Positions 34,901 through 42,656 of a stretch of DNA of 64,000 nucleotides are shown piece after piece. The DNA is from Pseudomonas sp. RIT-PI-S. Lineage in GTDB: Bacteria > Pseudomonadota > Gammaproteobacteria > Pseudomonadales > Pseudomonadaceae. Under the pieces are notes generated by a model that searched no databases, was not told the DNA's origin, and worked only from the letters and a program-made list of their open reading frames with translations. A program made the position numbers and the translations under genes. Each line of letters starts with the position of its first letter. Position 1 is the stretch's first letter. The stretch is from assembly GCF_025642975.1 (NCBI RefSeq), contig NZ_JANZKJ010000008.1, positions 1 through 64,000 of the forward strand, written 5' to 3'.

Positions 34901-36688
34901 CAGCACAGCGACGTCGGCCAGGCGCACCGAAGTGCCTTCCTTGATGAACTCCAGGTCGATGCCAAACGCCTCCACCGAAGCGCTATCGTCCAGCGCGGCC
35001 TGGAGCAGCCCTAGTGTCGAGGTCGGTAGCCAGCTTTCGCGTGCGGCCAGGGTCAGGTCTGCGCGCAACACCCATTCGAGGGTGCGCTGCATGACCGCCC
35101 GGGCGCTGACCCAGAGATCGTTGACCCGAACGCCGTAGTGATACAGGTGGTCTACCTGCGCCAGGTAACGGTCGTTGAATGCGGGCACCGCCTGGCCCAG
35201 ACAGAATGCGACGCTTGCCGCGTCCAGGCCAGCGAGCTCCCCCTGGCCCTCGACCTGCACGGTCGCGGTCTCTGGTAACTCGGCGGTTTGCCGGCCGGTC
35301 ACGCATTCGAGCAGCAGATCACTGAGCGAAAAACGATGGTGCACGTGTTCTCGATCAAGCCCGATGCTGACCTGCTCTGAGGTCAGTGCCGGGTCGAACA
35401 CCGCGAGCCAGGGCGTCAACAGGCTTTCGATCACCTGCTCTACGTCCGGTTGCGCGAGGCTGATATCGCTGCGGCTGTCACGGACCTGGCCCAGCAGCGC
35501 GATCACTTCCCCTTCTTTTTCCGGGATGTCCGTCGGGTCGGGTTCGGCCGATGCTTGGGTCACCCGCTGGTCTATCCAGCGTGCGGTCGGGTCCAGTGCG
35601 AGCAAGCGATAATCCAGCCGCCGGCGGATGTCCAGGGCGTTTTCCAGCGGGACCATCACTTGCTCCACCGGCAGCCCTTGGGTGCGTAGCAAGGCGTCAT
35701 ACACGTCGCTGCTCTGCGCGGCGCGGATCTGCTCGATGGCATTCGAAAACGGCTCAGCCTGCAGGGGTTCCAGCACCAGGTGTCGGGCTGGAGCTTGGTG
35801 CCAGCGTACCCGGCTGGTCGAGGGCAGCGCCCAGGGCGCCAATGGCTGGAGGGCTTCAGCCTGCAGCAGGCTCTGTTCGCTGCGGTACCAGCCAAGGCCC
35901 CTCTCGGGCATGAACAGGCAGCGCTCCGAGCGCCCGGGCAGGGACCACACCAGCGCGCCGGCGAAGGGCACCAGTTGGTCATCTTCCTGCACCAGCAAGC
36001 GTTGCCAGTAAAGGTGTGTTGCCTGCGGGTCGGCCTGTAGCAACGCTGCCGTCCAGGCAGGCGGCGAGCAATAGCGTGCGCTCAGCAGTGCCTGGTAAAA
36101 CCCCCCGCGGTACGCCTGGGCCAGTAACGCCCGGCGGGGATAGCCCGCCGGGCCTGTTTCCCAGAATGCGTCCAACGCCGCCAGTACTGCAGCCTCCGGC
36201 TCGCTGGCGGCCGCGCGCAGTTGGGTATCGAACACCGGTAGCAACGCAAGGGCGTCGGCGGCCTGGGCCAGGCCGCTGCCTCGGTGGTGCAGGTAGTGTT
36301 CGGCCAACGCGCTGAAGGCTTGCTGCTGTAACAGCTCCAGTGCCAGGCCGTCGGTGTCGATACCGGCGGCGCGTAGCGCCTGGGTGAGCTGTTGATGGTT
36401 GGCATAACGGCGCAGGCCGCTCAAAGGAGAGAACAAATACACCGCTGAGGCGTTCGGCAGGGCCAGAACCAGTGCGCCGTGCAAGCGGGCATCGAGGGCT
36501 TTGCCAGACGGCGCCACGAAGCAGTCGTAACGGCCAAGCATCGGCTCAGGGCGTCGGGCGACCAGCGTTGTCAGCGCTTGCTGCTCGAGCGCGCTGATCG
36601 AACCCGCCTGCGCCTGTTGACGCAAGCTGTCCAGGAACTGCTGCTGTAGCACGGAGGCGTGGAAAAACGGTAGCGAAGGGGTAGGCAT
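31943..36688 (-). CDS. Giant DUF6543-like toxin with C-terminal zinc-protease motif
   Basis: A protein of about 1581 residues (start MPTPSLPFF; a GTG 42 bases upstream is open). The bulk resembles the large dermonecrotic-toxin-like DUF6543 proteins of Pseudomonas, judged by length and overall style only. Near the C-terminus, LIHELSHWSLK has HExxH at about 1454-1458, followed by TDDFTYLG (Asp ligand candidates 1464-1465) and NAD at 1557-1559. This spacing resembles aspzincin (M35-like) metalloproteases. A hydrophobic stretch (SMFLPIPVAAVIGLW) lies near residue 1150. No signal peptide or secretion neighbour is seen. It stands alone. Confidence 0.7.
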   Translation of the reverse strand: MPTPSLPFFHASVLQQQFLDSLRQQAQAGSISALEQQALTTLVARRPEPMLGRYDCFVAPSGKALDARLHGALVLALPNASAVYLFSPLSGLRRYANHQQLTQALRAAGIDTDGLALELLQQQAFSALAEHYLHHRGSGLAQAADALALLPVFDTQLRAAASEPEAAVLAALDAFWETGPAGYPRRALLAQAYRGGFYQALLSARYCSPPAWTAALLQADPQATHLYWQRLLVQEDDQLVPFAGALVWSLPGRSERCLFMPERGLGWYRSEQSLLQAEALQPLAPWALPSTSRVRWHQAPARHLVLEPLQAEPFSNAIEQIRAAQSSDVYDALLRTQGLPVEQVMVPLENALDIRRRLDYRLLALDPTARWIDQRVTQASAEPDPTDIPEKEGEVIALLGQVRDSRSDISLAQPDVEQVIESLLTPWLAVFDPALTSEQVSIGLDREHVHHRFSLSDLLLECVTGRQTAELPETATVQVEGQGELAGLDAASVAFCLGQAVPAFNDRYLAQVDHLYHYGVRVNDLWVSARAVMQRTLEWVLRADLTLAARESWLPTSTLGLLQAALDDSASVEAFGIDLEFIKEGTSVRLADVAVLRLKPALSAPHSGDSAVLFWSAALGLQTAPSLDALGERLVEWLSQPGPDNRYLGLLPRVDHALLRVLYDQHTSLALNIAYWPMDGNLLHRLHKSAHGRRLQQTIQVQQLLRQGRFGAPLCRVLLDGVAIDDSLAQAFSRLAQGWVDQQAETVLPGWLLAATPQDQHTFIQYLRDCAQVASPTQDYLEGLPSLEHFANQEVRQRLADDGFGPALDPDRVRIVSRAYIPAPVAIGNLPSAIPAAVSEHEQSLSEAALQPSAWLRETLLLSRDDGGELPAGLTPLYVRSLVRSLDCGGHYRRLLEGTLGRDSPSFVERRARFTQQMRRQMLVTAFALKLQGVLGAVAFAMIEQVAQAPDDQARRDAGLPGVTLSLLELRAGPGLGLDPCEGVYVLQAPASNGPVVMFMLYARQAAFVEYPRDELFQRALRTDDSLQAALLERIDPVRRPIYADGGLARPHLNRFFPEAFTDLISTVAPAEWVTTPVTGNAFHRLYEDNLDLLRSMARAQTISAEEARWQDLRYLVGLAVEQGSMFLPIPVAAVIGLWQSRQLAGAALAAARNRKWGQALSEMVAAMVNLLSVAAPGPHAGTPPHALAWGPGGQLPSTLRRRLAAMEVTDQALAQLMPVADLPLYRQGNQHYASVEGKVFQVAQQAGQWRILDRDQQWGPSIHLGPNNRWQLELNLRGGGPVASRYRRERVVDSFKDQFVVTERGLREIRRFKPSLAAQLEGSLIDAQRILHRAERKLAMPERISPATRAVLEDTFGPGEATPLLVKRLHSLIEELYAEAVTTSLRDGERWVLCTATPGNELNVAFIVNTDPKRRIFLSDTFFDPSVVTSVSPSALQAGFDPLRYLQSTVLIHELSHWSLKTDDFTYLGLSTPYFDLVDPAVWQSDRVQIEADRRGLAFDTPASRLFGFLSGEQLGSADRSTLRHLLALTRQKDLPGAIAMYQANPSVRNDVILSNADSLTWLALQLGREPSNTVMETAV

Positions 36689-36928
36689 TGGGGGCGGTTC
36701 CGCGGTTGAGAAAGCGGCCACCCTAGGCACAGGGCGAGTGCTTCAGGCAGTGCATATTCGGTGCCCGCGGTGGCCGTCTAAATGCCGCGTCTGCGGGCCG
36801 AAACGGCTTTAGCTGCGGGATCATCTGTGCCTGTCAGGCACAAAAGTTGTGCGTGAGCTGAGCGTTAAAGCCGGCCTTCCAATTGCGTACCCTTGGCGAA
36901 CACCCAAGCTAGCAAGGGCCTAAAAATA

Positions 36929-38668
36929 ATGAAAATGCTGATTCCCGCGTTGCTGTCCATGGGCGTTGCCCTTTCCTGTGGGGAAACGATGGCAGCACCT
37001 AGCCTTATCTTGCATGGCGGCAAGATCTACACCGCCGAACCCGCCACCCCGCTGCAACAGGCCATCGCCATCGAGAATGGCAAGGTGCTCGCGGTGGGCA
37101 GCGATCAGGCGATCCTTGGCCTGCGCGGGGCCACCACTGAAGTGGTCGACCTGCAAGGCAAGGTGCTGATGCCTGGCCTGATCGACTCCCATTCCCATGC
37201 CATTCGGGGCGGCCTGCAACTGGGCCAAACCTGCGTGGACGGTAACCTGCTGCCGTTCGATCAGCTCCAGCAACGCCTGCGCGACGGCATTGCCGATGGC
37301 AAAGCCAAGCGCGGCGACACCTTTATCGTGTGCGGGCTGCCGTCTTCGTACTGGAGCGAACTGCCGAAATTCTCCCGCTATTTCGACCACGGCGAGTGGG
37401 CCGATAAGCCTGTGCTGTTCCTGGGCTGGGACCAGCACACGGGTTGGGCCAACCGGGCCATGCTGCGGCGCGCTGGAGTTGACGCGGCCTATGTTCGCGG
37501 GCTGTCGGCGGCCCTGCAGGAAACCATCGGCCAGGATGCCCACGGGCAGCCGAACGGTTTTTTGGCGGACGATGGCTTGTATGCCTTGATGGACCACCTG
37601 CCGCCGCTCAGCCATGCAGCGCTGGTGCAAGGCGCCCACGCCGCCATCGACTACTACCACAGCCTTGGCGTGACGGCCTGGATGGACCCCACCGCCAACG
37701 ATGCCCCTGGCCAGGCTCTGACCAATCAGAGCCAGGGCATGCTGCCGATCTACAAGGAACTGGCCGACCGCGGCGAACTGAACGTGCACGTCGCGGCGCT
37801 GATGCTGGTCGACTCCAAGGCCACCCCGGCAGATCTCGATGACGTGGCCAAGGTGCGGGAGCAGTTCGCCGACGTGCCCAACCTGACCATCCCTGGCATC
37901 AAGGTGTTTGCCGATGGCGTGCCCGAGTACCCGGCGCAAACCGCGGCCATGCTGGAGCCTTATCGCGGTACGAATAAATCCGGCGAGCTGTTGCTCGACC
38001 CGGCGACTTACCCGGCGTTGGTGGATGCTGCCGATGCCCGCGGCTGGCTGGTGCATGTGCATGCCTTGGGTGACCGGGCCACGCGGGTGGCCCTCGATGG
38101 CGTAGCGCAGGCCCGCAAGGCCCGGCAGAGCGGGGTGCCGCATTCGATCACCCACCTGCAGATGGTCAGCCCACAGGACTACGACCGCTTCAAGCAGCTG
38201 GATGTGATCGCTTCGATGCAGCTGTTCTGGGCCAGCGCCGATGAAAACTCGGTCGACCTGGTACAGCCCTACGTCAGCCCCGCGCTGTTCGAGCATCAAT
38301 ACCCGGCGCGTTCGCTGGCCGATCACGGCGCGACCATCGCCGGCGCCAGCGACTGGCCGGTGACCACGCCGGACCCGTGGCAGGCGATTTACCAGGCCAT
38401 CACCCGCAAGGGCCCCAAAGGCGTGCTGGCACCCACCGAGCGGCTGGACCGCGACACGATGCTGCGGGTTTACACCGCCAACGCCGCGCGGGCGATTCGC
38501 CTGGAAAACAGCATTGGCTCGCTCAAGCCCGGCAAGCAGGCAGACATGGTGCTGCTCGACCGCGACGTGTTCCGCGTGCCGGTGGAGGCGCTGCGCGAGA
38601 CGCGTGCGCTGCGCACCTGGTTCGCCGGCCGCGAGGTTTATAGCCGCCCGAACGCTAGCGAGCAGTAG
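36929..38668 (+). CDS. Secreted amidohydrolase 3 family (YtcJ-like)
   Basis: A 579-residue protein with a signal peptide (MKMLIPALLSMGVALSCGETMAA region; the ATG at 36929 is chosen to give it). Metal ligands are seen in PGLIDSHSHA, in VHVHALGDRA and in HSITHLQM, with the final Asp in GASDWPVTTPD. This is the amidohydrolase-3 pattern of N-substituted formamide deformylase-like enzymes. It acts in the periplasm on an amide or urethane of unknown identity. A C45 acyltransferase gene and a transporter follow on the same strand. Confidence 0.85.
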   Translation: MKMLIPALLSMGVALSCGETMAAPSLILHGGKIYTAEPATPLQQAIAIENGKVLAVGSDQAILGLRGATTEVVDLQGKVLMPGLIDSHSHAIRGGLQLGQTCVDGNLLPFDQLQQRLRDGIADGKAKRGDTFIVCGLPSSYWSELPKFSRYFDHGEWADKPVLFLGWDQHTGWANRAMLRRAGVDAAYVRGLSAALQETIGQDAHGQPNGFLADDGLYALMDHLPPLSHAALVQGAHAAIDYYHSLGVTAWMDPTANDAPGQALTNQSQGMLPIYKELADRGELNVHVAALMLVDSKATPADLDDVAKVREQFADVPNLTIPGIKVFADGVPEYPAQTAAMLEPYRGTNKSGELLLDPATYPALVDAADARGWLVHVHALGDRATRVALDGVAQARKARQSGVPHSITHLQMVSPQDYDRFKQLDVIASMQLFWASADENSVDLVQPYVSPALFEHQYPARSLADHGATIAGASDWPVTTPDPWQAIYQAITRKGPKGVLAPTERLDRDTMLRVYTANAARAIRLENSIGSLKPGKQADMVLLDRDVFRVPVEALRETRALRTWFAGREVYSRPNASEQ

Positions 38669-38717
38669 CCCGCAGGCACGCCGTTCTCCGTTATCGACGT
38701 ACAAGGAAACCCAAGCT

Positions 38718-39794
38718 GTGAACCTCAATACCTTCGTCAGCGACACCACCGACCCGCGCCAGCGAGGCCGCGAGATCGGCGCCTGCTGGACGTCGCAGAT
38801 CCAGCGCACGGTCGGGTCATACCTGGCGTTCTTTCCCCAATTGGACATCCAGCCGAGCGCCGTTCGCCTGGCCGCCGACGCCAGCCTGCAAGCGCTGCGC
38901 GACTGGTGCCCGGCGCTGGCCGAAGAGGTCGAAGGCCTGGCCGAGGGGGCACGGCTGCCGCTGTGGCAGCTCGCTGCGCTCAATGCCCGAACGGAAATCC
39001 TCGCCTTGGCGCCACGCGCGCCGGTTGAAGGCGAATGCTCCACGGCGGTGTATGCGCCGGCCGGCGCCGACCGCGTGCTCAGCCTGCAAACCTGGGACTG
39101 GCACGACAGCCTCGTGCCCGAAGGCCTGCTGCTGCAACTGGTGGGCAGCCACGGGCTGACCGTGAAGCTGTTCACCGAGTTCGGCATGCTCGGCAAGATC
39201 GGCGTGAACAGCGCGGGGGTCGGCGTGCATTTCAACATCCTGCACCACGCGAGCGACCACGGCGATGCCGGGGTTCCGGTACACGCCGTGGCTCGGCGGG
39301 TGATCGAAGAGGCCCGCTCGGTGGACGAGGCCGTGGCATTGGTGCGGTCCGCACGGGTGAGCGCATCCACAGTGTTGACGGTGTTTTCCCACCAAGCCGC
39401 GCCGTTGCGCCTGGCCAGCATTGAAATGAGCCCCGCGGCGGTCGCCGTGGTCGAGCCGGAGGCGGGTTGGATGCTGCACACCAATCACTTCCTGGATGCA
39501 GGCTTGGCGCACGGCGAACGGACCCAGGATGTATCCACCACCTACGCCCGCCTGGCCCACGTATACGCGCAGCGCTCGGCCATGGCCGGTACCGACCTGC
39601 GCGCCCGTGCCCGTGCCATGTGCGGCAGCCTTGGCGCACAGGCCCCTATCTGCTTCCACGCCGACCCCGAGCTGCCGCCCACCGAGCGCTGGGAAACCTT
39701 GCTCACCGTGGCGCTGAACACCGAACGCTGCGAGCTGGAGTACCACGCGGGCAACCCGCTGGCGTTGGCCGAGCTTGGGTTCTTCCGTTTCTGA
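38718..39794 (+). CDS. Peptidase C45 / acyl-CoA:6-APA acyltransferase-like enzyme
   Basis: A 358-residue N-terminal nucleophile protein. Cys107 in VEGECSTAVYAP is the expected self-cleavage nucleophile, and LQTWDWHDS matches the family's next motif. The start is GTG 38718 with AAGGAA upstream. Family members hydrolyse or transfer acyl groups on amides such as penicillins and acyl-peptides. It lies 49 bases after a secreted amidohydrolase and 66 before an MFS importer, which suggests a catabolic set for an acylated amine. Confidence 0.85.
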   Translation: MNLNTFVSDTTDPRQRGREIGACWTSQIQRTVGSYLAFFPQLDIQPSAVRLAADASLQALRDWCPALAEEVEGLAEGARLPLWQLAALNARTEILALAPRAPVEGECSTAVYAPAGADRVLSLQTWDWHDSLVPEGLLLQLVGSHGLTVKLFTEFGMLGKIGVNSAGVGVHFNILHHASDHGDAGVPVHAVARRVIEEARSVDEAVALVRSARVSASTVLTVFSHQAAPLRLASIEMSPAAVAVVEPEAGWMLHTNHFLDAGLAHGERTQDVSTTYARLAHVYAQRSAMAGTDLRARARAMCGSLGAQAPICFHADPELPPTERWETLLTVALNTERCELEYHAGNPLALAELGFFRF

Positions 39795-39860
39795 AACCTT
39801 GCGGCGGTGCGTATACGCCGCTGCCCCGGGCAAAGCCCTTTGACAAGAGCGATAACAACA

Positions 39861-41231
39861 ATGGCAAAACCCACCCCCAGGCAGGCCGGCCTGCGCCCTG
39901 CCTTTAAAACGTTTTGCGTATCCGGCATGGGCACGGCGCTGGAATTCTACGATTTCATCATTTACGGCACCGCCGCCGCGCTGGTGTTTCCGCAGGTGTT
40001 CTTCCCGCAGATGGACCGCCTCACCGCAACGCTGGTGGCCTTCGCCGCCTTCGGCGCGGGCTTTTTCGCCCGGCCGCTGGGCGGCATGGTCTTCGGCCAT
40101 TTTGGTGATCGTTATGGGCGCCAGAAAGCCTTGGTCATCACCCTGTTGCTGATGGGCCTGAGTACGTTCCTCATCGGTTGCCTGCCAGGCCAGGCCCATC
40201 TGGGCACCTGGGCGCCCGCGTTGTTAGTGCTGCTTAGGTTGGTGCAGGGCTTTGCCGCTGGCGGCGAGTGGGGCGGCGCCGCGCTGTTTGGGATCGAGTC
40301 CGCGCCACCAGGGCGCCGGGGGCTGTGGGGCAGCTTCACCAGCATGGGGATCGGCATTGGCGGCATCCTGGGCTCGGGCGTGTTCGCACTGGTGAGCCTG
40401 GCATACGACGACCAATTGACCGGCATCGCCTGGCGGATTCCATTCTGGCTCGGCGGGGTGCTGGTGTTGATTGGCTTGTATGCGCGGCTGCAGGATCCGC
40501 CGCTGGAGCCCGCCAAGGCTCTTCCGGTAAGGGTGCGCTTGCCCTTGCTCGAGGTGCTGCGTCGCCGGCCGCGCGCGGTGTTGCTGTGCACCGGCGTTGC
40601 CTTCGGCTACGTCACCATCGCCTATATCGGCAGCACCTTCTTCATGGCCTATGCCACCGAGGCGGGCTATGGCAGCACCGAAGCGCTGGTGTTCGACCTG
40701 GCGTTGTCCGTGGCCATCGTGCTTTCCGCCCCCACCTTCGGGCACCTCTCGGACCGGCTCGGCAGGCGCTGGGTGATGATCCTGGGCGCGGCAATCATGG
40801 CGCTGGGCATGTTCGCCTTCTTCCCCATGTTGCAGCAGCACCAGGTCGGCCTGGCCGTGTTGGCCTACGTCATGGTGGGCGTGTTCATGGGCGCCACGCA
40901 GGGGCCGATCCCGGCGTTTTTGGCCGAGCAGTTCCCGCGGGAAATTCGCTATTCCGGGATTTCCGCCAGCTACCAGATCGGCGCGGCCCTGGGTGGCGGC
41001 ACCGCCTCGAGCGTGGCCACGGCGATCCTCATGGCCAACGGCGGCGACCCTACCGGCGTGGCGATCTATGGCTGTGTGGCGCTGACGCTGGTTGCGCTCT
41101 GTTCCTGGGGGCTTAAGGAAACTGCTGGGCTGAGCATGGCTGAAGTGGATGGTTTTGCTGAAGCAGGCCGTTCGGGCGCTGTTGGAGCAGAGGGGGCGGC
41201 GTCTGGCGCCCGCTCGCGAATCAGGCTGTAG
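39861..41231 (+). CDS. MFS metabolite:H+ symporter
   Basis: A 456-residue transporter with 12 hydrophobic segments. GTALEFYDFIIYG at the N-terminus, FGHFGDRYGRQKAL between helices 2 and 3 and the RLVQGFAAGGEWGGA motif are typical of the metabolite:H+ symporter family (ShiA, KgtP, ProP). It probably imports the acid or amine handled by the upstream enzymes. The C-terminal 25 residues are Gly/Ala-rich, and the stop abuts a 45-bp repeat array. Confidence 0.88.
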   Translation: MAKPTPRQAGLRPAFKTFCVSGMGTALEFYDFIIYGTAAALVFPQVFFPQMDRLTATLVAFAAFGAGFFARPLGGMVFGHFGDRYGRQKALVITLLLMGLSTFLIGCLPGQAHLGTWAPALLVLLRLVQGFAAGGEWGGAALFGIESAPPGRRGLWGSFTSMGIGIGGILGSGVFALVSLAYDDQLTGIAWRIPFWLGGVLVLIGLYARLQDPPLEPAKALPVRVRLPLLEVLRRRPRAVLLCTGVAFGYVTIAYIGSTFFMAYATEAGYGSTEALVFDLALSVAIVLSAPTFGHLSDRLGRRWVMILGAAIMALGMFAFFPMLQQHQVGLAVLAYVMVGVFMGATQGPIPAFLAEQFPREIRYSGISASYQIGAALGGGTASSVATAILMANGGDPTGVAIYGCVALTLVALCSWGLKETAGLSMAEVDGFAEAGRSGAVGAEGAASGARSRIRL

Positions 41232-41980
41232 GCCCTGTTCCCGGGCCTTGCCCGGTCCCACCAGGTCTGTAAGTGCCCGTTGTTCCCGGGCTTTGCCCGG
41301 TCCTACCAGGTTTATAGGGGGGCCTTGTTCCCGGGCCTTGCCCGGTTCCACAAGGTTTGTAGGTGCCTGTTGTTCCCGGGCCCTGCCCGGTCCCACAAGG
41401 TTTGTAGGTGTCTGTTGTTCCTGGGCTTTGCCCGGTCCCACCAGGTTTGCAGGTGCCCGTTGTTCCCGGGCTTTGCCCGGTCCCACCAGGTTTGCAGGTG
41501 CCCGTTGTTCCCGGGCTTTGCCCGGTCCCACAAGGTTTGTAGGTGCCTGTTGTTCCCGGGCTTTGCCCGGTCCTACCAGGTTTGTAGGGGGCCCCTTGTT
41601 CCCGGGCTTTGCCTGGTCCCACAAGGTTTGTAGGTGCCTGTTGTTCCCGGGCTTTGCCCGGTCCTACCAGGTTTGTAGGGGGCCCCTTGTTCCCGGGCTT
41701 TGCCCGGTCCTACCAAGTTTGTAGGGGGGCCTTGTTCCCGGGCCTTGCCCGGTCCTACCAGGTTTGCAGGTGCCCGTTGTTCCCGGGCTTTGCCTGGGCC
41801 CACCAGGTTTGCAGGTGCCCCTTGTTCCCGGGCTTTGCCCGGTCCCACAAGGTTTGTAGGTGCCTGTTGTTCCCGGGCTTTGGCTGGTCCTACCAGGTTT
41901 GTGGGTGCTCGTTGTTCCCGGGCCTTGCCCGGGCTCCATTAGGTAGTTACCCCTGTGGGACCGGGCGAAGCCCGGGAATG
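41232..41980. repeat. Array of 16 tandem 45-bp repeats with a terminal inverted copy
   Basis: The unit is about TTCCCGGGCTTTGCCCGG, then TCC[CT]ACCAGG/CAAGG TTTG[TC]AGG and a short variable link. Starts fall near 41239, 41283, 41328, 41373, 41418, 41463, 41508, 41553, 41599, 41644, 41690, 41734, 41780, 41825, 41870 and 41914. An inverted copy lies at about 41957-41980. Each unit can fold as CCGGGC-TTT-GCCCGG. The period is a multiple of three, so both strands stay open, but no start or ribosome site supports a protein. Confidence 0.9.
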
Positions 41981-42036
41981 ATCTGCACCGCAACAGTTGG
42001 ACGGTGTAATCAGGCTGCCGCGGCCTGCCTTCGGGC

Positions 42037-42606
42037 TCAGCGCCGTCTCGGCCTCGACACCACGGACTCGATATTCTTGCGGCCGATCAGCGGGGTCGCC
42101 GGCGCCTCGGGCGCCTGCGGCCCTAGCCATTTGAACATCACCAGGCAATCCACCAGCCCCTGCTGGGCATGACGGTAAGCCTTGGGCAAACGCCCCACCA
42201 CCTCGAAGCCGAGCTTTTGCCAAAGCGCTACGGCGACCTCATTGGTAGCGACCACTGAATTGAATTGCATCGCCAGGAAGCCGCTCTCGCGGGCCAGGGT
42301 TTGCGAGTGTTCGCACATCAGCCGGGCCACTCCACGGCCGCGGGCGGCCTCGGTCACCATGTAGCCGCAGTTGCACACATGGTTACCGGGGCCAGCCGCG
42401 TTGGCCTTGAGGTAGTAACTGCCCAGCAGCACGCCGTCTTCCTCGGCCACCAGGGTGTGCTGGGGCAGGTCAAGCCATAGGGTGCGGGCCTGTTCCTCGG
42501 TCAGGGCGGGGTCGTAGGCGTAGGTTTGCCGGGCGCTCACCACCGCGTGGAAGGTCGGCCAGAAGCGCGAAAAGTCCTCTGGCTGCATAGGGCGAATCTG
42601 GATCAT
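42037..42606 (-). CDS. GNAT acetyltransferase
   Basis: A 189-residue single-domain GNAT starting MIQIRPMQPEDFSRFWPTF. The acetyl-CoA site is YMVTEAARGRGVARLMCEH, followed by LARESGFLAMQFN and ALWQKLGFEVVG. This resembles the YhhY-like or L-amino-acid acetyltransferases; the substrate is unknown. The ribosome site is weak. It follows ppnN on the same strand after a terminator hairpin. Confidence 0.83.
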   Translation of the reverse strand: MIQIRPMQPEDFSRFWPTFHAVVSARQTYAYDPALTEEQARTLWLDLPQHTLVAEEDGVLLGSYYLKANAAGPGNHVCNCGYMVTEAARGRGVARLMCEHSQTLARESGFLAMQFNSVVATNEVAVALWQKLGFEVVGRLPKAYRHAQQGLVDCLVMFKWLGPQAPEAPATPLIGRKNIESVVSRPRRR

Positions 42607-42617
42607 GACGGGTTCCG

Positions 42618-42641
42618 AAAAAAGGCGGGCGTGGCCCGCCT
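42618..42641 (-). terminator. Rho-independent terminator of ppnN
   Basis: On the reverse strand GGCGGGC-CAC-GCCCGCC is followed by six T. The perfect seven-pair stem starts 16 bases after the ppnN stop. Confidence 0.85.
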
Positions 42642-42656
42642 GGTAGGGCACGCGGG

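Noticed and set aside
36920..39484. An 854-codon reverse frame under the amidohydrolase and C45 genes
   Set aside because: Same reason: the forward genes have full catalytic motifs and ribosome sites.
40224..41993. Long open frames on both strands through the 45-bp repeats
   Set aside because: The period is a multiple of three, so all frames without a stop in the unit stay open. There is no ribosome site, and the peptides are just the repeat read in frame.
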